NCBI RefSeq assembly: GCF_014636175.1
Contig: NZ_BMDW01000001.1
Coordinates: 1 to 64,000 of the forward strand
Origin: Sphingomonas psychrolutea
Lineage (GTDB): Bacteria > Pseudomonadota > Alphaproteobacteria > Sphingomonadales > Sphingomonadaceae
Length of the DNA stretch: 64,000 nucleotides
Direction: 5' to 3'
The translations under genes and the position numbers were made by a program. Shown piece by piece: positions 42,244 through 52,289 of this stretch (position 1 is its first letter; each line of letters begins with the position of its first letter). The notes beneath the pieces were generated by a model that saw only the letters and a list, made by a program, of their open reading frames with translations, was not told the DNA's origin and did not search any database.

Positions 42244-43131
42244 GTGATCAAGGCTCTTGTCATTAAAGCGCTCGATGGCGTGCTGCGAAAACGCGGCAAG
42301 GCTTCGTACCTGCTCTATGTGACCGCGCGGCGGATCCTGTGGGGCTATAATAACGAGGATGTGAACATCGCCACCAATGGCGAGCGCCTCTTCCTCCAGC
42401 GGATGAGCGCACGCGGGCTGACCACCGTGTTCGACGTCGGTGCCAATATCGGCGACTGGGTGGCCGAGGTGCTGCACTTTTCGAAGACCGCAACGGTCTA
42501 TTGCTATGAAGCAATCCCGACGACCTATGCCGAGCTGACCGCGAACGTCACCGACCCCCGCGCGCATGTGTTCAACAAGGCGCTGTCGAACGTGCCCGGT
42601 GCGCTCGAGTTCAACGCCTCCAATCTGAGCGTCGTATCATCGGTGTACGACGTGCATCGCTTCGACGACACGCTCACCGTGACCAAGGTGACAGTGCCGG
42701 CCGAAACCGGCGACGCCGAATGCGCGCGGCTCGGGATCGCGCATATCGATTTGCTCAAGGTCGATACCGAGGGGCACGATTTGACCGTCCTGCGTGGGTT
42801 CGACGCGATGCTGGCGCGCGGCGCGATCGACGTGATCCAATTCGAATATAATATCTTCACGCTGCTCGCGCGCGAGGCGCTGTTTGATTTCTACGAATTT
42901 CTCGGCGAGCGCTATTTCCTGTGCCGCCTGTTGCCGAGAGGGCTTGAGTTACTGGCCTATGAGCGCGGGCTCGACAATTTCTCGCAATCGAACTGGATTT
43001 GCGTGCGCAAGAATTTGCTCACGCGCGACTTGGTCGAGCGGTTGAATATTCACCTGCCCGACGGCCACCGCCGCGCGATCACGCTTGCCAGCCTGGTCGA
43101 CCGCCCCGACGTGGCAAAGCTGCTCGGCTGA
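42244..43131 (+). CDS. FkbM family methyltransferase (third copy)
   Basis: This 295-aa protein has VFDVGANIGDWVAEVL for SAM binding and LLKVDTEGHDLTVLRGF. The GTG start at 42244 follows AAGAGG. It sits between gmd and fcl with almost no gap, so methylation of a fucose-containing product is a fair guess, not shown by sequence. Confidence 0.85.
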   Translation: MIKALVIKALDGVLRKRGKASYLLYVTARRILWGYNNEDVNIATNGERLFLQRMSARGLTTVFDVGANIGDWVAEVLHFSKTATVYCYEAIPTTYAELTANVTDPRAHVFNKALSNVPGALEFNASNLSVVSSVYDVHRFDDTLTVTKVTVPAETGDAECARLGIAHIDLLKVDTEGHDLTVLRGFDAMLARGAIDVIQFEYNIFTLLAREALFDFYEFLGERYFLCRLLPRGLELLAYERGLDNFSQSNWICVRKNLLTRDLVERLNIHLPDGHRRAITLASLVDRPDVAKLLG

Positions 43132-44103
43132 GTGATGGCGGTGGTGATTTTCCCTCTAGGCGGCAAACGCGTGTGGGTCGCGGGGCACCGCGGCATGGTC
43201 GGGCGCGCGATCGTGCGGCGGCTGGCGGGTCAAGGCTGCACGATCGTTTCGCCCGAAACGCGCGTGGATTTGCGCGACCAGGCCGCGACCATTGCGTGGA
43301 TCGACAGTGCCAAGATCGACCTGATCTTCCTCGCCGCCGCCAAGGTCGGCGGGATCGCCGCGAACGACGCGTTTCCGGGCGAATTTCTCTACGACAATTT
43401 GATGATCGCGGCGAATGTGATCGAGGGTGCGCGCCGCGCCGGAGTCGCCAAGCTCGTCTTTCTGGGATCGTCGTGCATCTTCCCGAAACTTGCCGCGCAG
43501 CCGATGGCGGAGAGCGCGCTGCTGACCGGGCAGCTCGAGCCGACCAACGAATGGTACGCGATCGCCAAAATCGCGGGGCTGAAATTGTGCGCCGCGTATC
43601 GCCGGCAATATGGCTGCGACTTCATCTCTGCGCAGCCGACCAACCTTTACGGCCCGTTCGACAATTTCGACCTTGAATCCAGCCATGTCCTCCCCGCTTT
43701 GATGCGCAAGGCGCATGACGCGAAGCTGGCGGGCGCGGCGGCGATGACGGTGTGGGGCAGCGGCACGCCGCTCCGCGAATTCTTGCATGTCGATGATCTC
43801 GCCGACGCGCTGGTCTATCTCGCGCAAACCTATTCGGACGAGGAGTTCGTCAATATCGGCACGGGCGACGAAGTCAACATTGCCGTGCTCGCGCGGCACG
43901 TCGCCGACGCGGTCGGCTTTGACGGCGATCTCGTCTTCGATGCGAGCCGACCCGACGGGACGCCGCGCAAACTGGTCGATACGACCAAGCTGAACGGCCT
44001 TGGCTGGCGCCCGTCGGTGCCGCTTAATCAAGGGATCCCGGCGGTCTATCGCTGGTTTCTCGAACACCATAATGAAGGCGCGGCGCGCGGCGCCGTCGCC
44101 TGA
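43132..44103 (+). CDS. fcl: GDP-L-fucose synthase
   Basis: Fcl (WcaG) epimerises and reduces GDP-4-keto-6-deoxymannose to GDP-L-fucose. The 323-aa protein has [27 protein letters not shown] with the catalytic Ser and Cys, and [11 protein letters not shown] with the Tyr-Lys pair. GTG start directly after the FkbM stop. Full length. Confidence 0.94.
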   Translation: MMAVVIFPLGGKRVWVAGHRGMVGRAIVRRLAGQGCTIVSPETRVDLRDQAATIAWIDSAKIDLIFLAAAKVGGIAANDAFPGEFLYDNLMIAANVIEGARRAGVAKLVFLGSSCIFPKLAAQPMAESALLTGQLEPTNEWYAIAKIAGLKLCAAYRRQYGCDFISAQPTNLYGPFDNFDLESSHVLPALMRKAHDAKLAGAAAMTVWGSGTPLREFLHVDDLADALVYLAQTYSDEEFVNIGTGDEVNIAVLARHVADAVGFDGDLVFDASRPDGTPRKLVDTTKLNGLGWRPSVPLNQGIPAVYRWFLEHHNEGAARGAVA

Positions 44104-44129
44104 TCCGCGACGATCAAGGGGAAGTTTAC

Positions 44130-45086
44130 GTGGCACGTCTTTACGAAAGCAGGAAGCGCATCCTCGTCACCGGCGGCGCCGGGTTCGTCGGATCGCATCT
44201 GATCGACCGCTTGCTCGAACAGGGCCATGAAGTGCTGTGCGTCGACAATCTGTTCACCGGTGCCAAGCGCAACATCGAACATCTGCACAACCATTCGCGC
44301 CTCGAATTCATGCGCCACGACGTGTGCTTCCCGCTTTATGTCGAGATCGACGAAATCTACAACCTCGCTTGCCCCGCCTCGCCGGTGCATTATCAGCACG
44401 ATCCGGTGCAAACGACCAAAACCAGCGTGATCGGCGCGATCAACATGCTCGGCCTCGCCAAGCGCGTGAAGGCGAAGATTTTCCAAGCGTCGACCAGCGA
44501 AGTGTATGGCGACCCCAGCGTCCATCCCCAGCCCGAAAGCTATTGGGGCAACGTCAACCCGATCGGGATCCGCTCCTGCTATGACGAGGGCAAGCGCTGC
44601 GCCGAGACGCTGTTCTTCGACTATCACCGCCAGCACAAGGTCGAGATCAAGGTTGCGCGGATCTTCAACACCTATGGCCCGCGCATGCACCCGGCCGACG
44701 GGCGCGTCGTCTCCAACTTCATCGTCCAGGCGCTCAAGGGCGATCCGATCACGATTTACGGCGAGGGCAAGCAGACGCGTTCATTCTGCTATGTCGATGA
44801 TCTGGTCGAAGGTTTCCTGCGCCTGATGGACACCGGGCCCGACGTGACCGGACCGATCAACATCGGCAATCCGGTCGAATTCACGATGATCGAGCTGGCG
44901 CAGGAAGTGCTGTCGCTGACCGGTTCGAAGTCGGAGCTGGTCTATCTGCCCCTGCCGCAGGACGACCCGACCCAGCGCAAGCCCGACATTTCCAAGGCCA
45001 AGCAGTTTCTGAACAATTGGGAACCGAACGTGCCGCTGCGCGAGGGCCTGAAGCACACGATCGATTATTTCCGCAACGTGCGCTAA
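44130..45086 (+). CDS. UDP-glucuronate decarboxylase (UDP-xylose synthase)
   Basis: This 318-aa enzyme decarboxylates UDP-glucuronate to UDP-xylose. It has [35 protein letters not shown] and the very typical [13 protein letters not shown] with the Tyr-Lys pair. GTG start with AAGGGGAAG upstream. A UDP-glucose dehydrogenase that would feed it is not in this window. Confidence 0.94.
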   Translation: MARLYESRKRILVTGGAGFVGSHLIDRLLEQGHEVLCVDNLFTGAKRNIEHLHNHSRLEFMRHDVCFPLYVEIDEIYNLACPASPVHYQHDPVQTTKTSVIGAINMLGLAKRVKAKIFQASTSEVYGDPSVHPQPESYWGNVNPIGIRSCYDEGKRCAETLFFDYHRQHKVEIKVARIFNTYGPRMHPADGRVVSNFIVQALKGDPITIYGEGKQTRSFCYVDDLVEGFLRLMDTGPDVTGPINIGNPVEFTMIELAQEVLSLTGSKSELVYLPLPQDDPTQRKPDISKAKQFLNNWEPNVPLREGLKHTIDYFRNVR

Positions 45087-45130
45087 ATGAGTCCCTTGAA
45101 AGCGTTTATCCTTGGTCGGTTGCGCGACTG

Positions 45131-46597
45131 ATGTCCGCCGGGCGCAGTTTCTGGATAAGCTTAGGAGGCAATCTCCTGGGCCTCTTGCTGTTTGCGCTTT
45201 TGACGCCGGTCTATCTGCGCGCGATCGGGCCTGAACGCTATGGTATCGTTGCCGTTATCCTGTCGCTGTCGATGTATATATCGACGTTCAATTTCGGTAT
45301 GGGTCCGGCACTTACTTACCATATCGCGGGCACGCTGAACGGGAAGATCGCGGCGCAATCCGATGCCTATTGGTCGGCAATGGCGCTCAGCGCACCGCTT
45401 GGCTTGATTGCCAGTGTCTTGATCTTCGGATTGTTACCAATCGGTCTGGCGAATGTGATGCATCTGAGTGCGTCCGCCCGGATCGAATTACGCGGTGCCA
45501 TAACCCCGTTGGTCGGTATCGGGCTTTGCACAATTCTGACCGCGAATATCCGTGGTACATGGAATGGCAGAAGGGCGTTTTTGACGCTTGCCGGCTTTTC
45601 TTCAATAGAAACGGCGTTCACGATCCTGTTGCCGGTGGTGACAGCCCTTTATGTTTCCAATGAAATTTCGGCATTATTATATGCGACGTTCGCCGCAAGG
45701 ATTAGTCTGCTCGCTGGGGGCATGGCGTTATGCTCGGCGCGGATGTTTAACTACCGCTTGCCGCGCGTTTCGCTTACGCAGCTCCGCCTGATGACCCGTT
45801 ATGGCAGTTGGGTCACGCTCGGCACATTCGTCGAGACAATCGTGTCCTCGGCCGACCGATTGATATTGGGTACGCTTGGCGGCGCGGTACAGATCCCGGT
45901 TTACAGCATTCCCCTGTCGATCACATCGCGGGCGATGATCATCCCGTTGAACCTTTTGTCGACGATGTTTCCCAACATGGTCGGCGCCGATGAAGACGCG
46001 GGCAAGGCGCTCCTGTCCAAAATCACCCGCTTCATTCTGCTGCTCACGCCGGGCTATGTCGTTGTGATCGCCCTGGCGTCGCCGTTGTTGCGCTATTGGA
46101 TCTCGGTCGATTTCTCCGAGCAGGCATCGCTTTGCATGGAGTTTTTGGCAGCGGCGTTGTGGATTGAGGGCGTGTCGGCCATTTATTTCTACCAGTTGAA
46201 TGCGCGCGGCGATGCGCGCGCCAATTTCCTGATCGCGCTAGGCATCGTGTTACCCTATCTCGGCATGCTGGCACTGGGGACGTGGCTAGCAGGTGCCAGC
46301 GGCGTGGCTGCGGCCTATCTTGCCCGCAACATTTTAATATTGCTGGCACGTCTATGGCTCGCCAAGATCCGGGGAGCGGATCTTCGGATTGTAGCGGCAA
46401 ACGCGATGCCCGTCGCGGCCGCGCTGCTGTTTGCGGCGCATGGCTGGGCCGCGTTCACCACACCATCGATCGTGCTGGGCGTGGCGGTAATGGTGCTTTC
46501 CATCGGTGTCAGCCTGTGGACCCGGCCGGATGAACTGTCCCAGATTGCCAGTCGGATCTGGACAGGCCGGTCACGGATCGTCGGAAAAACCCGTTAA
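45131..46597 (+). CDS. Wzx-type polysaccharide flippase
   Basis: This 488-aa protein has about 12-14 membrane helices of the MATE/MOP polysaccharide-transport type, starting FWISLGGNLLGLLLFALLTPVYLRAIGPERYG, the usual Wzx N terminus. It should flip undecaprenyl-diphosphate-linked repeat units to the periplasm. The start at 45131 is preferred; the frame is open to 45017 inside the previous gene's 3' end. Its stop overlaps the next start by one base. Confidence 0.87.
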   Translation: MSAGRSFWISLGGNLLGLLLFALLTPVYLRAIGPERYGIVAVILSLSMYISTFNFGMGPALTYHIAGTLNGKIAAQSDAYWSAMALSAPLGLIASVLIFGLLPIGLANVMHLSASARIELRGAITPLVGIGLCTILTANIRGTWNGRRAFLTLAGFSSIETAFTILLPVVTALYVSNEISALLYATFAARISLLAGGMALCSARMFNYRLPRVSLTQLRLMTRYGSWVTLGTFVETIVSSADRLILGTLGGAVQIPVYSIPLSITSRAMIIPLNLLSTMFPNMVGADEDAGKALLSKITRFILLLTPGYVVVIALASPLLRYWISVDFSEQASLCMEFLAAALWIEGVSAIYFYQLNARGDARANFLIALGIVLPYLGMLALGTWLAGASGVAAAYLARNILILLARLWLAKIRGADLRIVAANAMPVAAALLFAAHGWAAFTTPSIVLGVAVMVLSIGVSLWTRPDELSQIASRIWTGRSRIVGKTR

Positions 46598-47730
46598 TGG
46601 CGCGGCAGCCGATCATGGTCCCAGCCGTGGCGTTATACGTCGGCGGCTTCGAAGCGATCGGCGGGATCGAGGCGTGTTTCGAGGACATCGCGGTTGCACT
46701 TGCCGGGCAGCCGCTCGACCTTTCGCTGTTCGCCTGGGCGGACGATTTGCCGCAGTTGCGGACGATCGCGCGCAGCGGCGTTCGCGTTCACCGCAGCTCT
46801 CTCCGGCGCGGATCTCGCTTCGGTTGGCCCGACCGTGCCCTGTTTTTGCGCCACGGCGCGAAACTGACCGATGTCGACACAATCGTGCTGGGCAAGTTTC
46901 CGCCGCCTGCGGTGCTGCGGCGGATGCTCGCGATTGGCGGGCGCAACCGCGGACGGCCAGCAGAGGTGCAATACATCACGGCCTATCGTCCGTCCGAAAT
47001 GTGGCCCGCCGGCCTGCCCGCTTTCGTCACGGAAAGCGTCGACACGATGATCGTGCAGAGTGCCGACTTTACCGCCGACCTGCGCGCGATGGGCTTTTCC
47101 GGGCGGATCGTCGAAGTGCCGTATCTACCGCCGCTGGCCCCTGAGACACCAGCGTTCGATCCGCCAGCCGACCGGATCTGCCGGCTCGGTTTTCTCGGCC
47201 GGTTCGTCTCGCAGAAGAACCTGTTCTATTTACTCGACATCATCGCGGAGCTGGCCAAGAACGCGATCGAGCTGCACATGTTTGGCGAAGGCGAGGATGA
47301 TACGGGACTGCGCGCCGAAGTCGCAACGCGGGGCTTGCCCGTCATCTTCCACGGCGCGGTCCCCCGCGCGGAGGTGCCCGGCGCGATCGATGCCTGCGAT
47401 ATTTTTCTCAACCCCTCGACCAGTGAGGGGCAGTGCCTTGTCGCGCTCGAGGTGTTGAGCCGCGGACGCGCGTTCCTCGCCTCGGGCGTCGGCGCGATCC
47501 CGCAGATGCTCGCACGCGGGCATTTTGGCGCGATCCTCCCGCTCGAAGACGCGCCCGCTGCCGCAACGATCGTGCAGCGTACGATCGCCGAGTGGCGCGA
47601 TGGTCGATGGACGCCCGAAGCGGTTGCCGCCGATTATCGGCGCGCCTATCGCGCGCACGACATCCTGCAAACCTATCTCGACCTGTTTACCGGCGTAGGT
47701 CGCGCCGGTGGAGCCGCGGTCGCATCATGA
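46597..47730 (+). CDS. GT4 glycosyltransferase
   Basis: This 377-aa protein has a GT-B fold. A GFLGRFVSQKNLFYLLDIIAEL donor-domain strand and a LNPSTSEGQCLVALEVLSRGRAF segment, with the catalytic Glu region of family GT4, are visible. The acceptor is unknown. It overlaps wzx before it and the next glycosyltransferase (ATGA) after it. Confidence 0.85.
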   Translation: MARQPIMVPAVALYVGGFEAIGGIEACFEDIAVALAGQPLDLSLFAWADDLPQLRTIARSGVRVHRSSLRRGSRFGWPDRALFLRHGAKLTDVDTIVLGKFPPPAVLRRMLAIGGRNRGRPAEVQYITAYRPSEMWPAGLPAFVTESVDTMIVQSADFTADLRAMGFSGRIVEVPYLPPLAPETPAFDPPADRICRLGFLGRFVSQKNLFYLLDIIAELAKNAIELHMFGEGEDDTGLRAEVATRGLPVIFHGAVPRAEVPGAIDACDIFLNPSTSEGQCLVALEVLSRGRAFLASGVGAIPQMLARGHFGAILPLEDAPAAATIVQRTIAEWRDGRWTPEAVAADYRRAYRAHDILQTYLDLFTGVGRAGGAAVAS

Positions 47731-48803
47731 AGCTGTTGCTGGTCGGCTATCTTCACAGCGAAGGCGGGGTGAAGAACCATACGCTGTGGCTCGGCCGTGG
47801 CCTGGCCGCGCGCGGGCATGACGTCACCGTGGCGACGCCGGGGCCGATCGGTACCGAGCCCTACGATTTGCCCGAGGAATCCGATATCCGCGTCGTCAAT
47901 GTCGCGCGAATCGGCCAAATCCTGCGCGGATACCCGACCGGCACGCCCGAGGCGTTCGATTGCGCGGTGGTGGTCGGTACCGGTTGGAAATCGATGCTGG
48001 GGCCGCTGCTCAACCGCCGGATCGGCAAGCGCGTATTTTTTGAGGTGATGAGCGGCGCACGCAACGGGCGGATCGACCCGCGCATGCTGGTCCATCGCGG
48101 TTATGACGTGGTGGTCGGCCAAGGGCGACCGGTCGAGGCGCTGTTTCGGCAAAGCTTCGGCTGGGCTGGTCCGAGCGTCACGATCCCGGCGTTGTCCGAT
48201 CCGCTCGAACTTGTCGCCGATCTGACACTGCAGCCGAAGCCCGCGCCAGCGCCCGGCATACTGAAGGCGTGCTATTTCGGGCGGCTTGCCCCACACAAGG
48301 GGCTTGGATGGCTGATCGAGCGCTGGGATACCGTCGGACAGGACATCGCCTCGCTCGACATCTGGGGCAGCGGGCCGCAAGACGTAGAGCTTCGCGCGAT
48401 GATCGCGGCGCGCGGGCTGGTCGACCGGATCCGCTTACTCGGGCGCTTTCCGGGCGGTGCGGATTATGCGGCATTGCTGCAAACCTACGATCTTGAGGTG
48501 CTGCCGACCTATGGCGCCGAAGGCGCGCCGCTCGTCCTGCTCGAGGCGATGGCGTGCGGGGTACCCTTTGTCGCCAATGGGATGGGCGGCATTGCCGATT
48601 ATGACAATCTGGATTGCCGCGTCACCAGCGGCGCGCTCGCTGAATTCGTGCCTGCGTTGCGAACGCTGGCGGACGCACTTTATGCCGGCGAAATCGACCA
48701 TAAGCGATTGCAGCGCCACTATCTCGAACATTTCTCGTACAAGGCTTTGTGCGATCGGTGGGAGGCATTCCTGCTCGATCTGGTCGGGGAGACACGCGTA
48801 TGA
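47727..48803 (+). CDS. GT4 glycosyltransferase
   Basis: This 358-aa GT-B enzyme starts MKLLLVGYLHSEGGVKNHT, with the Gly-rich N-terminal loop typical of GT4, and has YFGRLAPHKGLGWLIERW and LPTYGAEGAPLVLLEAMACGVPFVA (E-x7-E). The donor and acceptor are unknown. It overlaps both neighbours by 4 bases. Confidence 0.88.
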   Translation: MKLLLVGYLHSEGGVKNHTLWLGRGLAARGHDVTVATPGPIGTEPYDLPEESDIRVVNVARIGQILRGYPTGTPEAFDCAVVVGTGWKSMLGPLLNRRIGKRVFFEVMSGARNGRIDPRMLVHRGYDVVVGQGRPVEALFRQSFGWAGPSVTIPALSDPLELVADLTLQPKPAPAPGILKACYFGRLAPHKGLGWLIERWDTVGQDIASLDIWGSGPQDVELRAMIAARGLVDRIRLLGRFPGGADYAALLQTYDLEVLPTYGAEGAPLVLLEAMACGVPFVANGMGGIADYDNLDCRVTSGALAEFVPALRTLADALYAGEIDHKRLQRHYLEHFSYKALCDRWEAFLLDLVGETRV

Positions 48804-49783
48804 CCAAGGCCGTCATCACCGGCATTACCGGCCAGGATGGCTCGTATCTGGCCGAATTGCTCCTGCAAAAGGGCTATGAGGTGCACGGCATCGTCCGTCG
48901 CGCGAGTCTGATCCAGCGGCCACGCCTCGATCATCTGACCGGCGATGTTGCGGTCTATAATCAGCGCCTGTTCCTGCACTATTGCGATCTCGACGATGTG
49001 ACAACGCTGCGCCGGCTGTTGCTGTCGATCCAGCCATCCGAACTCTATCACCTTGCCGGGCAAAGCCATGTTGGCTTGAGCTTCGAAATCCCCGAATCGA
49101 CGTGCCAATTCACCGCGATGGGGACGCTGCAGATCCTTGAAATCGTGCGCGACCTGCCGACCCCGCCGCGCTTTCTGAATGTCGGATCGAGCGAATTGTT
49201 CGGCAATGCCGCGCACAGCCCGCAGGACGAGGATACGCCGTTCCGCCCGATCACGCCGTACGGCGTCGCCAAGGCGTTCGCGGTCGATATGGTGCGCGTC
49301 TATCGGCAGGCGTTCGGGCTCTTTTGCGTCAACGCGATTTGCTACAATCACGAATCGCCAAGGCGCGGCGAGAGCTTCGTGACGCGCAAGATCACCAAGG
49401 CCGCTGCGCGTATCGCAAGCGAGGGCGGACCGAAGCTACAATTGGGCGCGATTTCGGCGACGCGCGACTGGGGCTATGCGCCCGAATATGTCGAGGCGAT
49501 GTGGCGGATGATGAATGCGCCGACCGCGCAAGATCTTGTCCTCGCGACCGGGGTGTCGACCTCGGTCGGAGCATTTTTGGCGCACGCCTTCGCGCATGTC
49601 GGGCTCGACTGGCAGGAGCATGTCGAAGTGGACGAACGCTTCCTGCGTCCAGCCGATGCCGCCGCTTTGGTCGGCAATGCGAGCCGCGCGGCGGCAGCGA
49701 TCGGATGGCGCGCACAGACCGATGTTGCCGCGCTAGCACGGCTGATGGTCGATGCCGATTTGGCCGGGATGCGCCAAAACTAG
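48800..49783 (+). CDS. GDP-mannose 4,6-dehydratase paralogue
   Basis: This 327-aa protein is a second Gmd-like enzyme ([58 protein letters not shown]). It is about 40 residues shorter than the copy at 41130 and clearly diverged. It could make a second 6-deoxy sugar nucleotide such as GDP-rhamnose or a related keto sugar, but no dedicated reductase is next to it. It overlaps the glycosyltransferase before it. Confidence 0.87.
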   Translation: MTKAVITGITGQDGSYLAELLLQKGYEVHGIVRRASLIQRPRLDHLTGDVAVYNQRLFLHYCDLDDVTTLRRLLLSIQPSELYHLAGQSHVGLSFEIPESTCQFTAMGTLQILEIVRDLPTPPRFLNVGSSELFGNAAHSPQDEDTPFRPITPYGVAKAFAVDMVRVYRQAFGLFCVNAICYNHESPRRGESFVTRKITKAAARIASEGGPKLQLGAISATRDWGYAPEYVEAMWRMMNAPTAQDLVLATGVSTSVGAFLAHAFAHVGLDWQEHVEVDERFLRPADAAALVGNASRAAAAIGWRAQTDVAALARLMVDADLAGMRQN

Positions 49784-49841
49784 CGCTCGCGGTGGCGGCG
49801 AATTTTCGGTAGATCGACCTAACCTTCGAGATTGGTGCCGT

Positions 49842-51134
49842 ATGTCCGTCGAACTCACTATCCTCACCGGGCTGATCGGAGTGCTTGCACTGTTTGCGAT
49901 CGTCCGTCCGTCAATGCTGTTCGGATATCCGATCGCGGCTGCGATGCTGATGTGGTTTTTCCTGATACCGCAAGCATGGCGGATCGAATCCGTCGGGGAG
50001 TTGAACGATTTCGAGCCGACGTTGACTTGGGGCTACATGATCCTGTGCGTCCTGATGACAGTCATTGGCTTCGTGGCAGGCGGCGCCCGAACGCCCGCCG
50101 TCAATCGCAACACGCTCGAAGCGCTGAGCGAAAAATATGATTTGAATAAATTGTTCATTGGTTCGGTGGCGCTCGTTGCCATCGGCGGCTTTGCAATGAT
50201 CATGATTTCACGCGAGGCGGCAACGATGGCCGCCAATGAAGCGTGGACAGGCGCGATTGCCTTTTACGCAATGATCTCAATTCTTCTGATTTATGGCGCA
50301 TGTCTATCGTGGCTGTTGTACCTATACACTTCCAGTCTCAGATGTTTGACGATTGCGGTATTTGGTTTGGCATTTACCGTTCCGACGATCTTATTTGGCG
50401 CGCGCCGCGAATTAAGTTTTACGGTCGCGTCAATCATTTTGTTGGGATTTTTTTTCGTAAAGGGAAGATCCGTCAGTCGACTGATTTTAGTACCCCTAGT
50501 CTTGTTTGGCGGAATTTTGGTCAATCAAGCCGGCGAAATTCGCGGATATATCTCGCAGAAGGATTCCAATCTCATTCAGGCAGTTGCCGCCAGCGATCAG
50601 CAAAGCGCCGACACCAACCTCAAAAGATACGATGAGATGGCAAGTGGTGTATCAGATATTGCTATCGCCTCTTGGTCAAATGATTACAAATTACTATCGC
50701 CTTATTACAATACTATCGTACAGCTTTATGTTCCGGCCTTCATTTTTGGCAGAGATTTTAAGAATGCAATGAGAGCTGACGACGCAGACTCTGAACGATA
50801 CAGTAGATACTTTGCAAATGGTGCAACGCGCACCGGATTTTCCGACTCTTTTCAATCATTTCATTATTTTGGATGCCTGATATTTTTCGCAATTTCATAT
50901 TGTATGGGAATACTTTGGAAAAATGCCCGGTCCGGTGACATTGTGTCGCAGTTTTATTATATGCTTCTCCTTGCCGTAGGTTTGAAGGTTTTTACCGAGT
51001 CAACGAGTATTTTCATTGGTATTCTCCCTTTGATTATCGGGTCGACTTTCGTGGTGTTTCGATACGCGCAGCGCAAGGTCCCGGGCAAAGGGGGACAGCC
51101 TCTGGTGCCATATGCCCGGCAGCGCCTTTCCTGA
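49842..51134 (+). CDS. Wzy-like polysaccharide polymerase, tentative
   Basis: This 430-aa protein has about ten to eleven membrane helices and one large periplasmic loop (QKDSNLIQAVAASDQQSADT region to ATRTGFSDSFQSFHYFG), a layout of Wzy-type polymerases. Sequence motifs alone do not prove it. Codon use is visibly AT-richer than in neighbours, especially 50280-51000, as is usual for wzy genes and suggests separate acquisition. It starts at 49842. Confidence 0.7.
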   Translation: MSVELTILTGLIGVLALFAIVRPSMLFGYPIAAAMLMWFFLIPQAWRIESVGELNDFEPTLTWGYMILCVLMTVIGFVAGGARTPAVNRNTLEALSEKYDLNKLFIGSVALVAIGGFAMIMISREAATMAANEAWTGAIAFYAMISILLIYGACLSWLLYLYTSSLRCLTIAVFGLAFTVPTILFGARRELSFTVASIILLGFFFVKGRSVSRLILVPLVLFGGILVNQAGEIRGYISQKDSNLIQAVAASDQQSADTNLKRYDEMASGVSDIAIASWSNDYKLLSPYYNTIVQLYVPAFIFGRDFKNAMRADDADSERYSRYFANGATRTGFSDSFQSFHYFGCLIFFAISYCMGILWKNARSGDIVSQFYYMLLLAVGLKVFTESTSIFIGILPLIIGSTFVVFRYAQRKVPGKGGQPLVPYARQRLS

Positions 51135-51154
51135 ACCGTGCCAGGTGCTGAGGC

Positions 51155-52216
51155 ATGATCGTTTTTTTTGACGTCAATACGATCTGGCGACGGAAATTCG
51201 GCGATGCGCTGAAGCGGCGCGTTGACGATGTGTCGTTGATCGCGCCCTTCTCTGGCACACCCTCGGTACCCGATCAGAATGGCGAGATCATACCGGTCCG
51301 CTTGATCCGCGGCTGGGCCGGGATCCTGGCGTGGCTCGCGATGCCGCGGCTTTTACACCGGGTGAGGGGCATGGTTGGCTTTCCGCGCGAAACCTCCAGC
51401 GCCATCGTCGTCACGACACCGCACTACCTTCGGCTCGTCCAACGAGCCGCACCACACACGAAGATTGTCTATTATTGTTCGGACGATTACCGCTCCTACG
51501 CTGGCTGGAACGCCGCACGGATGGCCAAGGCCGAAGCTACGATCTGTCGAATGGCGGCTCTCTCAATATTCGTGAGCGAAGCGTTACGGCAGCGGGCGAT
51601 TTTAGAATATCGGCTTGATCCCGCCAAGACGTGGGTTTCGCCCAACGCGACCGAGCCACGCTTTGCGCAACCTTGCGATCAGCCCTTTACGCTGGCCGGG
51701 TTACCCGGACCGGTATTCGGCACTGCCGGAATTTTCAATCGCCGGATTGATTTTACCTTCCTCGAAGCGATTGCCGCGGATGAGCAGGTCGGTACGCTCG
51801 TTTTGGTCGGGCCGATCGAGGCGGAGTTGGAAGGCGATCCCGCGCTGGAAAGGCTTCGTACGCTCTCAAAGGTGCGCTTTACGGGCGCGCAGCCGCATAG
51901 CGAGATGCCGCAATGGATGGCTGCGTTCGACGTCGCGGTGATCCCTTATGCCGCAACCGAGTTCAACCGATTCTGTTCGCCTATGCGGTTGTACGATCAT
52001 CTCGCGATCGGCCAGCCGATCATTGCGACGCTGCATTGCGACCAGATCACACAGCGCGACGACGTGTTGACCGGCGAGGTTCAGACAGTACCGGACCTGG
52101 TAGCCCGAGCACTGACCGCGCTGTGCAAAGGACGCGTCCCGCACCTCGAAACTTGGGACGATCGCATTGATGCACTGCAAAAAAGTCCGGTTGCGGGGGC
52201 TCTCTTTCCTCAATAG
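51155..52216 (+). CDS. Glycosyltransferase, GT-B fold
   Basis: This 353-aa protein has an N-terminal Rossmann-like half (MIVFFDVNTIWRRKFG, IVYYCSDDYRSYAGW) and a GT4-like C-terminal half (VLVGPIEAEL, VRFTGAQPHSEMPQWMAAFDVAVIPY, RLYDHLAIGQPIIAT). It resembles transferases annotated as GT1/GT4 in exopolysaccharide loci. Substrates unknown. It lies 20 bases after the polymerase. Confidence 0.78.
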   Translation: MIVFFDVNTIWRRKFGDALKRRVDDVSLIAPFSGTPSVPDQNGEIIPVRLIRGWAGILAWLAMPRLLHRVRGMVGFPRETSSAIVVTTPHYLRLVQRAAPHTKIVYYCSDDYRSYAGWNAARMAKAEATICRMAALSIFVSEALRQRAILEYRLDPAKTWVSPNATEPRFAQPCDQPFTLAGLPGPVFGTAGIFNRRIDFTFLEAIAADEQVGTLVLVGPIEAELEGDPALERLRTLSKVRFTGAQPHSEMPQWMAAFDVAVIPYAATEFNRFCSPMRLYDHLAIGQPIIATLHCDQITQRDDVLTGEVQTVPDLVARALTALCKGRVPHLETWDDRIDALQKSPVAGALFPQ

Positions 52217-52289
52217 AAGCGCTGACGGGTCCAGGCGCGCCGCGATGGTGAGGCGCGGCCGACGACACCGAACACAGGGAGCGAAACAC

